From Citrobacter sedlakii NBRC 105722 (lineage in GTDB: Bacteria; Pseudomonadota; Gammaproteobacteria; Enterobacterales; Enterobacteriaceae), in contig NZ_BBNB01000005.1 of assembly GCF_000759835.1 (NCBI RefSeq), positions 1 to 36,812 of the forward strand: a stretch of DNA of 36,812 nt. The letters run 5' to 3'. Shown here piece after piece: positions 1 through 8,090 of this stretch. The notes beneath the pieces are model-generated. The model was given only the letters and a program-made list of their open reading frames with translations, had not been told where the DNA came from and ran no database searches. The translations under genes and the position numbers were made by a program. The first letter of the stretch is position 1. Each line of letters opens with the position of its first letter.

Positions 1-112
1 CCGGAAACGGCACCGGCGGCAGGGCGGGACCGACAGGGGTTTTACAGACATCCGGCGTCAGGCTGACCACCATCCACTGTCCGTCCTGACGGGCGATATA
101 ATTTTTCGCCAT
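1..112 (-). CDS. PAAR-like (DUF4150) protein, N-terminal fragment cut by the window edge
   Basis: Only the first 37 codons are present, and the gene continues to the left of the window. The start is ATG at 112, with an AGGAG ribosome site 7 bases upstream. The fragment begins MAKNYIARQDGQWMVVSLTP and continues with DVCKTP and a proline-rich PPVPFP. I recognise this as the start of the DUF4150 PAAR-like family. These proteins are usually encoded beside type VI secretion genes and are thought to cap the VgrG spike or carry effectors. Whether it is a stand-alone cap or the N-terminal domain of a toxin cannot be seen. The family call rests on a short stretch; the T6SS link is family knowledge. 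Confidence 0.7.
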   Translation of the reverse strand, partial: MAKNYIARQDGQWMVVSLTPDVCKTPVGPALPPVPFP

Positions 113-141
113 TATGATGCTCCTGCAATGTGGACTGTCCG

Positions 142-217
142 AAAGAATACTTGCTACAAATAAAAACAACGTTGGTTATAATTTTTGGAGCGTTGTTATT
201 GCGAAAAAGTATTCTTT
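142..217. repeat. Nested inverted repeat upstream of the PAAR-like gene
   Basis: The outer arms AAAGAATACT (142-151) and AGTATTCTTT (208-217) are perfect reverse complements. The inner arms AACAACG (165-171) and CGTTGTT (191-197) are also perfect and nearly share the same centre. The structure ends about 30 bases upstream of the PAAR-like start. It could be an operator pair or an mRNA leader hairpin; no known regulator is assigned. Confidence 0.55.
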
Positions 218-531
218 AACACACCAAATCTATTTTATATTCAGCGAATAAATAAGTGATGTTATTAATAATATCGTTTTACCGCCTCTGCGGCAGCGTG
301 ACGTTATCTTCATATGCCGCCAGGCAAACACCTTTTAATCGAAAAATAAAATCACAACTAAATATTTAAAAATCAATAATTTATATAAATACATATTTAA
401 AAACAATCCAACCCAGAAAAACCATTTAAAATTGTTTTTAATCTAAAGTTTATGCGCAAGATCAAATTAAATTCGGTGTAATTATTTTTAACGCGCATTT
501 TGAGAAAATGCACCCATATATATATTAATTA

Positions 532-594
532 ATGCTAGAAGAAGAGCCATTCGATTTATTACATGAATATATTGACTTGATAAAAGATGCTTAA
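532..594 (+). CDS. Possible 20-residue peptide or gene remnant
   Basis: An ATG at 532 opens 20 codons ending in TAA at 592. The product, MLEEEPFDLLHEYIDLIKDA, is acidic and helix-like. Its composition looks protein-like, but a run this short in AT-rich DNA can occur by chance. There is no clear ribosome site upstream, and an in-frame stop lies just before it (526-528). It may be the tail of a deleted gene. I do not recognise it. Confidence 0.15.
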   Translation: MLEEEPFDLLHEYIDLIKDA

Positions 595-648
595 AATTAC
601 ATCAGTTACTTCAAAGGAAATTGTGATAGGAACATCGAGAAATAATAT

Positions 649-716
649 TAAAACGGCAATTTTGAAGTATCTACAGACTGCTAAAATATAAGCTGTACTT
701 TCAAACTGCCGTTTTA
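649..716 (-). terminator. Inverted repeat, likely terminator of the glycoside hydrolase gene
   Basis: The arms at 649-668 and 697-716 are imperfect complements ending in TAAAACGGCA and TGCCGTTTTA. On the minus strand the hairpin follows the glycoside hydrolase stop by about 40 bases and ends in TTTT followed by an AT-rich run, which fits Rho-independent termination. The long imperfect arms could also be a relic of a small mobile element; no clear target duplication is visible. Confidence 0.5.
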
Positions 717-754
717 TCATTGCTCACGCTTCGTTACGGTGAATGTTTAACCGT

Positions 755-3124
755 TTATACACAGCTCACTTCACACCGGCTCAGCATCCGCCAGTTCTCT
801 GGCATGACTCGCGTTTCGCCCGAGACGTTCACCGTCGCGCTTTCCCAGATCCTGGCGGAGGAATTGCCGATCATCAGCTCAAACTCGCCTGGCTCGACCA
901 CACGTTTGCCGTCCCTGCGGGTAAAATTGAGCATATCGACAGGCACATAAAAGGTTAACGTCGCCCGTGCGCCAGCATCCAGCTCTACGCGCTGAAAGGC
1001 TTTCAGTTCTTTTATCGGCCTGACCATGGAAGCCACTTTGTCGCGAACGTAGAGTTGTACCACCTCGCTTCCCCTGTGTATCCCATCGTTGCTTACAGTG
1101 ACCGCAATCGCGATTTCGCCATCCATCCCCACCGCCGGGGTCAACAGAGTGACGGCTTCACTGGAAAACTCGCCCCAGCCCTTACCATAGCCAAAGGGAT
1201 AGCGGGAACCAAAATGAAAGGCAAACGGTGTTCCGCCACTTTTCAACTTGTGATTGTAATAATATGGCATAGCGCCCGCGCTTTTCGGCACGCTCACCAC
1301 CAGTCTTCCCTGTGGTTCAGCGCGTCCGGTCAACACGTCGGCGATGGCCCATCCCCCTTCCTGACCCGGCGCCCAGGCCATTAGCAATGCAGCGATCTTA
1401 TCCTCCAGCCCCTGCAGGTTGTAGGGTCTGCCACCGGTCATCACGACCACCACGGGTTTTCCGGTCGCCACCAGCGCCTCGAGCAACTGCTGCTGAACAC
1501 CGGGCAGAGTAAGACTATCAGTATCGGACCCTTCACCTACCGTGCCGCTCTGAAACAGGCCAGCCAGATCGCCAACGCAGGCAATCACCACTTCACTCCG
1601 TTGGGCCGCGCTCACTGCGTCTGGAATAAGGGACGCGTCGAACGAAACGGGCGAGGCCTGCATTGGCTTACCGCTGCTGTCGCCCGGAAATACGGGAGCG
1701 CCTGCCAGCCGTTTTTCAATAATATGACACCCTTTGGCATACAGCACAGCGTCTTCACCGTAATAGCAACGCAGCGCGGCAAGCGGTGTGGTCACCTGCG
1801 CGGTCTTATCCATCTCATCGCTAATGATCAGATGCACCGGGAAGCTGTAGCCGCTGAGCAACGCCAGCGGGTCGTCTGCCGTTGGGCCCACTACCGCAAT
1901 TCGCGGCTGCCCCTGCAACGGCAGGATGCCGTTATTTTCCAGCAGGGTCAGCGAACGGGTTGCCGCTTCCCGGGCAACCTGGCGCGTCCCGGCGGACTGT
2001 AACGCCATCGCCGTTTCATCAGCATAAGGCTGTTCAAACAGGCCCAGGCGGAATTTTTCCGTCAGAATGCGCGAAACGATTTCATCAATTTTCGCCATAC
2101 CGATCAGTCCCCGTTCAACCGCCTCCGCCAGATGGCGGGCGCAGTCGTCTTTTGGCAGCTCCACATCCAGTCCGGCATTAAAGGCCAGCGCCGCCGATTC
2201 CGCCGCATCGTGAGAAACGCCATGATGCTGATGCAATAAACTTACGCCGCCATAATCCGCCACGATAATGCCGTCAAATCCCCATTGCTCACGTAGCAGC
2301 GTGGTAAGCAAAAAAGCGTCGCTGTGACCGGGTTGATTATCAATGTCATGGTAGGCGGGCATCACAGAGCCTGCATTGGTCAGCTTCACGGCCATTTCGA
2401 AGGGAAGCAGGAACGTATCGTTCAGTTCACAGAAGCCCAAATGTACGGGCGCATGGTTACGGGCCCCTTCGCTGAAGGAGTGACCGACATAATGTTTCAG
2501 GGTGGCTAGCAGATCGCGCTTTTCGCCCTGTAACCCTGCGACATACGCGCAGCCCATAACGCCAACCAGCCAGGGATCTTCGCCAAAAGTCTCTTCGGTT
2601 CTTCCCCACCGCACATCGCGTGAAACATCCAGAACCGGCGCCAGTCCTTGTCGGCAGCCGGTCGCGCGCGCTTCAAGGCCGATCTGCCGGGCCGCGCGCC
2701 TCACCAGTTCGGGATCCCACGTCGATCCGTAATTGAGCGACGAAGGAAACAGTGTGGCGCCCTTACACAGCAATCCAACCAGACACTCTTCATGAAACAA
2801 CGCCGGAATACCCAGCCGCGTTTCTTCTACAAGCATTTTCTGTAAGCGGTTTGCGGCGCGTACCCCCGTTTTCGCGTCAACAATATGCGTACCCAGTGGA
2901 CGCGTTATCTGCCCGACGCCGATCTTCAGTCGCTCATTCAACGCCGCCTGTTTACTCACGCCGGCAAACTCATCGCTCATATCGCTACGCTCCTGATGAT
3001 GGCCCTCCTCCGACAGCACCAGCCAGTAAGCGTGCATCTGGGCAAATTTTTCTTCCGGCGTCATACGTCCCAGCAGGTCGGCGACACGCGCCTGTACCGG
3101 GCGATTTGCATCCTTATAGATCAT
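755..3124 (-). CDS. Glycoside hydrolase family 3 (beta-glucosidase or beta-xylosidase type), cytoplasmic
   Basis: The 789-residue product is expected to remove terminal beta-linked sugars from short oligosaccharides or glycosides. It has the GH3 layout. An N-terminal TIM-barrel domain carries GRTEETFGEDP (174-184), KHYVGH (210-215) and IIVADYGGV, whose Asp290 is the probable nucleophile. A middle alpha/beta sandwich starts near residue 400, and a C-terminal fibronectin-III-like domain contains GSEVVQLYVRD. Unlike periplasmic BglX it has no signal peptide, so the substrate must be imported. The ATG at 3124 follows a GGAG site that lies at the end of the symporter remnant. The two frames are 6 bases apart, as in a two-gene sugar uptake operon. 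The exact substrate cannot be told. It is a GH3 paralogue, so I give no symbol. Confidence 0.85.
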   Translation of the reverse strand: MIYKDANRPVQARVADLLGRMTPEEKFAQMHAYWLVLSEEGHHQERSDMSDEFAGVSKQAALNERLKIGVGQITRPLGTHIVDAKTGVRAANRLQKMLVEETRLGIPALFHEECLVGLLCKGATLFPSSLNYGSTWDPELVRRAARQIGLEARATGCRQGLAPVLDVSRDVRWGRTEETFGEDPWLVGVMGCAYVAGLQGEKRDLLATLKHYVGHSFSEGARNHAPVHLGFCELNDTFLLPFEMAVKLTNAGSVMPAYHDIDNQPGHSDAFLLTTLLREQWGFDGIIVADYGGVSLLHQHHGVSHDAAESAALAFNAGLDVELPKDDCARHLAEAVERGLIGMAKIDEIVSRILTEKFRLGLFEQPYADETAMALQSAGTRQVAREAATRSLTLLENNGILPLQGQPRIAVVGPTADDPLALLSGYSFPVHLIISDEMDKTAQVTTPLAALRCYYGEDAVLYAKGCHIIEKRLAGAPVFPGDSSGKPMQASPVSFDASLIPDAVSAAQRSEVVIACVGDLAGLFQSGTVGEGSDTDSLTLPGVQQQLLEALVATGKPVVVVMTGGRPYNLQGLEDKIAALLMAWAPGQEGGWAIADVLTGRAEPQGRLVVSVPKSAGAMPYYYNHKLKSGGTPFAFHFGSRYPFGYGKGWGEFSSEAVTLLTPAVGMDGEIAIAVTVSNDGIHRGSEVVQLYVRDKVASMVRPIKELKAFQRVELDAGARATLTFYVPVDMLNFTRRDGKRVVEPGEFELMIGNSSARIWESATVNVSGETRVMPENWRMLSRCEVSCV

Positions 3125-3130
3125 CCTGGT

Positions 3131-3286
3131 TTACTCCTGTATCGCGTTATTCAGAGCGGAAGAGGACAGACTCTCCCCTGCGTTGTTGAGGTCGCGCTTC
3201 CGCGCCATCCCCAGGAGCGCACTGGCCATATCGCCAAGACCGTAACCGATTTTATCGCGGGCAGAGAGAACAGAGGTTATTGTCAT
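3131..3286 (-). pseudogene. Internally deleted sugar:cation symporter (GPH/MelB-like family) remnant
   Basis: This frame of 51 codons starts at ATG 3286 after an AAGG site and ends at 3131, just before the glycoside hydrolase. It begins MTITSVLSARDKIGYGLGDM. The KIGYGxGDxAS element is the hallmark start of glycoside-pentoside-hexuronide symporters such as YicJ, which are normally about 450 to 480 residues. After about 28 residues the sequence passes directly into a polar tail (RKRDLNNAGESL to the stop) that looks like a transporter C-terminus. The simplest reading is a large in-frame deletion that removed essentially all membrane segments and left start, stop and translational coupling to the downstream gene intact. 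A functional transporter is excluded. The tail assignment is inference. Confidence 0.7.
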
Positions 3287-3577
3287 TGTTGTGCCTTAAT
3301 GTCAGAAAATACACCATTAACCAGGAATATCATTAACACTGCCGAACACGTTGCAGAATTCAGTATTGGAGGGAGAAGAAAAGGTCACAATTGCGGAAAT
3401 AAACAGCGTTATTACGTTATTTGGTTAATGTGAGCTGCCGCACTACAGCGCCGAAAGCGCGACGCTTTCTTCCTTTTTCCTTCGCGATAGCGAATAATCA
3501 TTGGCGCCTTTATCGCACGACGGGCGAAGGGGCTGTGGCCTGGCGGATCGGGTTCCGTAATTGATAAAAGGTATTTA
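3287..3577. other. Divergent intergenic region between symporter remnant and aroD
   Basis: This 291-base spacer must hold the promoters for the leftward symporter-hydrolase unit and for aroD. A short hairpin, GAAAGCG-CGA-CGCTTTC (3453-3469), followed by a T/C-rich run could be a weak terminator left from a gene that once preceded aroD. In E. coli ydiB precedes aroD; I see no ydiB sequence here. Confidence 0.4.
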
Positions 3578-4336
3578 ATGAAAACCGTAACCGTAAAAAA
3601 CCTTGTGATTGGCGAAGGAATGCCAAAAATTATCGTGTCGCTGATGGGCAAAGATATCGACAGCGTGCGTTCCGAGGCGCAGGCCTATCGCGACGCGCAG
3701 TTTGATATCCTTGAGTGGCGCGCCGACCATTTTACAGCCATCACCGAAAAAAACGCGGTTCTTGACGCGCTCAGCGCTATACGTGACGCGCTACCGGACA
3801 CGCCGCTGCTGTGTACCTTCCGCAGTGCGCAAGAAGGCGGTGAGCAGGCGATCTCTACCGAAGCGTATGTCGCACTGAACCAGACTTTCATAGACAGTGG
3901 GCGCGTGGATATGATTGACGTGGAACTGTTCACTGGCGATGCCCAGGTACAACGCCTGGTCACCCATGCCCATGCGCGAGATATACGGGTGGTGATGTCT
4001 AACCATGATTTTAATAAGACGCCCGCCGCTGAAGAGATTATCCAGCGTTTACGCAAAATGCAGGCGCTGGACGCCGACATTGCCAAAATCGCCGTGATGC
4101 CGCAAAGCACGCGGGATGTGTTGACACTGCTCAGTGCGACGCTGGAGATGCACGAACGCTATGCAGATCGGCCTTTGATTACGATGTCGATGGCAAAAGA
4201 CGGTGTGATTTCACGTCTGGCGGGAGAAACGTTTGGATCCGCCGCGACGTTTGGCGCGGTGAAAAAAGCCTCGGCGCCGGGGCAGATTTCGGTGCAAGAC
4301 CTGCGCACCGCGTTAACCATTTTGCACAATGCCTGA
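3578..4336 (+). CDS. aroD: 3-dehydroquinate dehydratase, type I
   Basis: This enzyme converts 3-dehydroquinate to 3-dehydroshikimate, the third step of the shikimate pathway, through a Schiff base on lysine. The 252 residues match the usual enterobacterial length. The catalytic His143 is in VVMSNHDF and the Schiff-base Lys170 is in IAKIAVMPQ. The substrate-phosphate-side motifs [16 protein letters not shown] and SAPGQIS are intact near the C-terminus. An AGG site lies about 7 bases upstream of the ATG. In E. coli aroD follows ydiB and is followed by the ydiF-fadK group; here neither is present and the gene converges directly on ppsA across a short hairpin. Identification is secure. Confidence 0.98.
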   Translation: MKTVTVKNLVIGEGMPKIIVSLMGKDIDSVRSEAQAYRDAQFDILEWRADHFTAITEKNAVLDALSAIRDALPDTPLLCTFRSAQEGGEQAISTEAYVALNQTFIDSGRVDMIDVELFTGDAQVQRLVTHAHARDIRVVMSNHDFNKTPAAEEIIQRLRKMQALDADIAKIAVMPQSTRDVLTLLSATLEMHERYADRPLITMSMAKDGVISRLAGETFGSAATFGAVKKASAPGQISVQDLRTALTILHNA

Positions 4337-4355
4337 GCAGGAATTGTGCCTGTTA

Positions 4356-4379
4356 CGGATGGCGGCGAACCGCCATCCG
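4356..4379. terminator. Bidirectional hairpin between convergent aroD and ppsA
   Basis: A perfect 10-bp stem, CGGATGGCGG and CCGCCATCCG, closes a four-base loop that reads TTCG on the minus strand. It lies 20 bases after the aroD stop and 9 bases after the ppsA stop. There is no strong T run on either side, so termination may be partial, or the hairpin may mainly protect the mRNA 3' ends. Confidence 0.6.
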
Positions 4380-4387
4380 ACTTCCGT

Positions 4388-6766
4388 TTACTTCTTCAGT
4401 TCGGCCAGACTCAGCCAGGTCTGAACGACGGTGTCCGGGTTCAACGACAGGCTGTCGATCCCTTCTTCCATCAGCCAGGCAGCAAAGTCCTCATGGTCGG
4501 ACGGTCCCTGACCGCAAATGCCGACGTATTTACCCTGCTTCTTCGCTGCGCGAATCGCCATCGACAGCAGTGCTTTCACCGCGTCATTACGCTCATCAAA
4601 CAGCTCAGACACCACCCCGGAGTCACGATCCAGACCCAGCGCCAGCTGCGTCATATCGTTTGAACCGATGGAGAAGCCGTCAAAGTATTGCAGGAACTGC
4701 TCTGCCAACAGGGCGTTGGAAGGGATCTCGCACATCATGATGATCTTAAGCCCGTTCTCGCCGCGCTTCAGTCCCTGACGTTCCAGCTCCTCCACTACCG
4801 CTTTCGCCTGTTCAACGGTCCGGACGAACGGAATCATGATCTCAACGTTGGTCAATCCCATGTCGTTACGTACGCGTTTCACCGCTTCACATTCCAGCGC
4901 GAAGCAGTCACGGAAACTATCCGACACGTAACGGCCTGCGCCGCGGAAGCCCAGCATCGGGTTCTCTTCATCCGGCTCATAGCGCTCGCCGCCGACCAGG
5001 TTCGCGTATTCGTTAGACTTAAAGTCCGACAGGCGCACGATGACGCGCTTCGGATAAAACGCCGCCCCCAGCGTGGCGATGCCTTCCGTCAGGCGGCCCA
5101 CGTAGAATTCACGCGGGGAATCGAAGCCCTTCATCATCCCGCGGATTTCGTTCTGAAGCGCGGCGTCCTGATCGTCAAACTCCAGCAACGCGCGGGGATG
5201 CACGCCAATCATGCGGTTAATGATAAATTCCAGACGCGCAAGGCCAACGCCTTCGTTGGGCAGGCAGGCGAAGTCAAAAGCGCGATCCGGGTTACCCACG
5301 TTCATCATCACCTTCAGCGGCAGATCTGGCATCGTATCGACGCTGGAACTTTTCACGCTGAAGTCGAGCAAATCAGCATACACATAGCCGGTGTCGCCTT
5401 CAGCGCAGGAGACAGTCACCTTTTCGTCATCCTTCATGCGCTCGGTAGCATCACCGCAGCCAACGACCGCCGGGATCCCCAGTTCGCGGGCAATGATCGC
5501 CGCGTGACAGGTTCGACCGCCGCGGTTGGTAACAATAGCCGCGGCTTTTTTCATGATCGGTTCCCAGTCCGGGTCGGTCATGTCGGTGACCAGCACGTCG
5601 CCGGGCTGGATGCGGTTCATCTCACTGATGTCATGGATGACTTTCACTGTACCCGCACCGATGCGGTGACCAATGGCGCGGCCTTCGGCGATGATTTTGC
5701 CCTGCGCGTGAAGCGTGTAGCGCTCCATCACCTGACCACGGGAGCGTACAGTTTCCGGGCGCGCCTGTACGATAAACAGCTTGCCGGTGTGACCGTCTTT
5801 CGCCCACTCGATGTCCATCGGACGACCATAGTGCTTCTCGATCTGCACCGCCTGCTTCGCCAGTTCCTGTACTTCCTCATTCGTCAGAGAGAAAACGTCA
5901 CGCTGTTCCTGCGGCACATCCTCGATAGTGACCTGCTTGCCATGCTCCTGAGTCGGCGCATAGATCATGCGAATTTTTTTCGAGCCCATGGTACGGCGCA
6001 CAATCGCCGGGCGGTTTGCCGCCAGCGTCGGTTTATGCACGTAGAATTCATCCGGGTTCACCGCGCCCTGCACCACCATCTCGCCAAGCCCCCAGGCGGA
6101 AGTGATGAACACCACCTGATCGAATCCGGATTCAGTATCAATGGAGAACATTACCCCGGACGAAGCGAGATCGGAACGCACCATGCGCTGAACGCCCGCA
6201 GAGAGCGCCACGCCACGGTGGTCATACCCCTGATGAACGCGATATGAAATTGCGCGATCGTTAAACAGCGAAGCAAAGACGTGCTTCACCGCCACCAGTA
6301 CCGCATCAAAGCCCTGGACGTTGAGGAAGGTTTCCTGCTGGCCGGCAAACGAGGCGTCCGGCATATCTTCCGCCGTCGCCGAGGAGCGCACGGCAAAAGA
6401 AGCCTGGTCGTCATCCGCAGAAAGCTGTGCGTAAGCATCGCGGATGGCGTTTTCCAGCTCTGGCTGGAAAGGAGTGTCGATAATCCACTGGCGGATCTGC
6501 GTACCTGCCTTCGCCAGCGCGGAGACATCATCAATATCCGTTTTATCCAGCAGTTCATAAATGCGCTGGTTTACACCGCTTTGGTCGAGAAACTGATTAA
6601 ACGCATCGGCGGTTGTGGCAAAACCATTCGGCACGGAAACACCCATACCGGAAAGGTTAGTAATCATTTCACCCAGGGAGGCATTTTTGCCCCCAACTCT
6701 GTCTACATCATTCATGCCGAGTTGGTTATACCAAAGCACCAGCGGTGACGAGCCATTGTTGGACAT
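4388..6766 (-). CDS. ppsA: Phosphoenolpyruvate synthase
   Basis: This enzyme makes PEP from pyruvate and ATP (releasing AMP and phosphate), allowing growth on three-carbon substrates. The 792 residues equal the E. coli length. The order is an N-terminal ATP-grasp-like nucleotide domain (about 1-350), then the swivelling phosphohistidine domain with [18 protein letters not shown] (catalytic His near 421), then the C-terminal PEP/pyruvate barrel with [16 protein letters not shown] and GICGQGPSD, whose Cys is the expected acid/base. It is transcribed divergently from ppsR, which encodes the enzyme controlling PpsA activity by phosphorylation. The shared upstream region carries a Cra-like site and a long inverted repeat. 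The long open frame on the opposite strand is an antisense shadow. Confidence 0.98.
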   Translation of the reverse strand: MSNNGSSPLVLWYNQLGMNDVDRVGGKNASLGEMITNLSGMGVSVPNGFATTADAFNQFLDQSGVNQRIYELLDKTDIDDVSALAKAGTQIRQWIIDTPFQPELENAIRDAYAQLSADDDQASFAVRSSATAEDMPDASFAGQQETFLNVQGFDAVLVAVKHVFASLFNDRAISYRVHQGYDHRGVALSAGVQRMVRSDLASSGVMFSIDTESGFDQVVFITSAWGLGEMVVQGAVNPDEFYVHKPTLAANRPAIVRRTMGSKKIRMIYAPTQEHGKQVTIEDVPQEQRDVFSLTNEEVQELAKQAVQIEKHYGRPMDIEWAKDGHTGKLFIVQARPETVRSRGQVMERYTLHAQGKIIAEGRAIGHRIGAGTVKVIHDISEMNRIQPGDVLVTDMTDPDWEPIMKKAAAIVTNRGGRTCHAAIIARELGIPAVVGCGDATERMKDDEKVTVSCAEGDTGYVYADLLDFSVKSSSVDTMPDLPLKVMMNVGNPDRAFDFACLPNEGVGLARLEFIINRMIGVHPRALLEFDDQDAALQNEIRGMMKGFDSPREFYVGRLTEGIATLGAAFYPKRVIVRLSDFKSNEYANLVGGERYEPDEENPMLGFRGAGRYVSDSFRDCFALECEAVKRVRNDMGLTNVEIMIPFVRTVEQAKAVVEELERQGLKRGENGLKIIMMCEIPSNALLAEQFLQYFDGFSIGSNDMTQLALGLDRDSGVVSELFDERNDAVKALLSMAIRAAKKQGKYVGICGQGPSDHEDFAAWLMEEGIDSLSLNPDTVVQTWLSLAELKK

Positions 6767-6853
6767 CGAACAATCCTTTTGTGATAAATGAACGAGTATA
6801 GGAAACGCTTAACTGCATATTTATCTTTGCATACTTAACCGGATGAAAAAAAC

Positions 6854-6869
6854 GGTGAATCGTTCAAGC
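6854..6869. promoter_or_regulatory. Probable Cra (FruR) site upstream of ppsA
   Basis: The sequence GGTGAATCGTTCAAGC matches the Cra consensus core TGAAWCGNTTNA closely, with TGAATCG conserved and one base off in the right half. In E. coli, Cra activates ppsA from a site upstream of the promoter, and this one is about 90 bases upstream of the ppsA start. Binding itself is inferred. Confidence 0.6.
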
Positions 6870-6967
6870 AAATATATTTTTTATTTTTTCGGACAGTTTA
6901 CCCGTTTGCGCAAACCCGCGTACGACATGGGATCTCCACAGAAATTGTCGGTATAAACATCCGTTCC

Positions 6968-7018
6968 ATAAAATGAAATGCGCTTTTCATAAAATATAAA
7001 AATAGCATTTCATTTTAT
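6968..7018. repeat. Long inverted repeat with KdgR-like palindrome in the ppsA/ppsR spacer
   Basis: ATAAAATGAAATGC (6968-6981) and GCATTTCATTTTAT (7005-7018) are perfect 14-base complements separated by 23 bases. The left arm also pairs with a nearer half site: ATGAAA (6973-6978) with TTTCAT (6985-6990). That closer pair resembles the KdgR operator form, ATGAAA/TTTCAT around a short centre. The block lies 84-134 bases upstream of ppsR. Regulator identity is inference. Confidence 0.5.
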
Positions 7019-7101
7019 AATTCGGGCGCAATTTCCTACGCTTTAGGATAATTTTAATTTATGCTTTCAGAGAATTATCGCTGCTATTCAGGAAGGACAA
7101 A

Positions 7102-7935
7102 ATGGATAATGCTGTAGATCGTCATGTCTTTTATATATCCGATGGAACGGCGATCACCGCCGAAGTGTTAGGCCATGCGGTGATGTCACAATTCCCGGTC
7201 ACGATTAGCAGCATTACGCTGCCGTTTGTTGAAAATGAAAGCCGCGCTCGCGCGGTGAAAGATCAAATCGACGCGATTTTCCAGCAAACGGGCGTGCGGC
7301 CACTGGTGTTTTATTCCATCGTCTTACCCGAAATTCGCGCCATCATTCTGCAAAGTGAAGGCTTTTGCCAGGACATTGTGCAGGCGCTGGTTGCGCCGCT
7401 ACAGCAGGAGATGAAGCTCGATCCCACGCCGATTGCCCATCGTACTCACGGGCTGAATCCTGGCAACCTGAACAAGTACGACGCGCGCATCGCGGCGATT
7501 GATTACACCCTCGCCCACGATGACGGTATTTCGTTGCGCAACCTCGATCAGGCACAGGTAATTCTGCTCGGCGTCTCCCGCTGCGGCAAAACGCCGACGA
7601 GTCTTTATCTGGCGATGCAGTTTGGTATCCGCGCGGCAAACTACCCCTTTATTGCTGACGATATGGATAATCTGATGTTGCCCGCATCGCTGAAACCCCT
7701 TCAGCATAAGCTGTTCGGCCTGACGATTGAGCCTGAGCGTCTGGCGGCGATTCGCGAAGAGCGCCGTGAAAACAGCCGCTATGCCTCACTGCGCCAGTGC
7801 CGCATGGAGGTTGCCGAAGTGGAAGCCCTTTACCGTAAGAACCACATCCCCTGCCTGAACAGTACCAACTACTCGGTAGAAGAAATTGCCACCAAGATCC
7901 TTGATATTATGGGGCTGAATCGCCGCATGTACTAA
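7102..7935 (+). CDS. ppsR: PEP synthase regulatory protein (bifunctional kinase/pyrophosphorylase)
   Basis: PpsR inactivates PpsA by ADP-dependent phosphorylation of a threonine next to the catalytic histidine, and reactivates it by phosphate-dependent dephosphorylation. The 277 residues belong to the DUF299 family. A P-loop, GVSRCGKT (157-164), binds the nucleotide, and the N-terminal half carries the conserved [12 protein letters not shown]. The ATG follows GGAAGGAC at good spacing. It is divergent from its target gene ppsA. Its stop codon overlaps the TrpR operator of aroH, so the two rightward genes are packed closely, although aroH has its own promoter. Length and sequence agree with E. 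coli YdiA/PpsR. Confidence 0.97.
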   Translation: MDNAVDRHVFYISDGTAITAEVLGHAVMSQFPVTISSITLPFVENESRARAVKDQIDAIFQQTGVRPLVFYSIVLPEIRAIILQSEGFCQDIVQALVAPLQQEMKLDPTPIAHRTHGLNPGNLNKYDARIAAIDYTLAHDDGISLRNLDQAQVILLGVSRCGKTPTSLYLAMQFGIRAANYPFIADDMDNLMLPASLKPLQHKLFGLTIEPERLAAIREERRENSRYASLRQCRMEVAEVEALYRKNHIPCLNSTNYSVEEIATKILDIMGLNRRMY

Positions 7936-7946
7936 TAAACTAGTTC
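7929..7946. promoter_or_regulatory. TrpR operator of aroH
   Basis: GTACTAATAAACTAGTTC matches the trp operator form GTACTAGTTAACTAGTAC, with an intact CTAG half site on the right and CTAA on the left. It overlaps the last codons and stop of ppsR. A probable promoter lies immediately downstream (-35 near TTCACT at 7944, -10 TATGAT at 7966-7971). Repressor bound here would cover the -35 region, matching known TrpR control of aroH. Confidence 0.8.
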
Positions 7947-8090
7947 ACTGGTTTTGTTTTTTTGCTATGATGCCGTTCTGCTTGCGGGGTGTGACACACC
8001 TCGCACTTGAATTCGGCAGAGATTGGTTTAAGGTTGTGCCCATCACTTCCCGGCCCCTGCCGTAGAAGCACTCCATTTCTGAGAAAAGTC

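Larger units (their letters stand above)
113..754. other. AT-rich intergenic region, no recognisable full gene
   Basis: This 640-base gap lies between the PAAR-like gene and the glycoside hydrolase gene. Both transcripts run leftward, so it contains the upstream region of the first and the downstream region of the second. It is much richer in A and T than the flanks, especially 230-700, which in enterobacteria often marks acquired, H-NS-bound DNA. It holds a nested inverted repeat (142-217), a 20-codon open frame (532-594) and a terminator-like inverted repeat (649-716), listed separately. I see no other gene. Confidence 0.6.
6767..7101. other. Divergent ppsA/ppsR control region
   Basis: This 335-base AT-rich spacer holds the promoters and regulatory sites of both genes and no coding sequence that I can see. 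The two clearest elements, a Cra-like site and a palindromic block, are listed separately. Confidence 0.7.

Noticed and set aside
4688-6247. 519-codon frame antisense to ppsA
   Set aside because: It lies wholly within the well-identified ppsA, is His/Arg-rich as expected for an antisense shadow in GC-rich DNA, and has no recognisable domain.
8007-8090. Upstream TTG extension of aroH by 28 codons
   Set aside because: It would cover the leader after the promoter, has no homology, and AroH is normally 348 residues starting at 8091.
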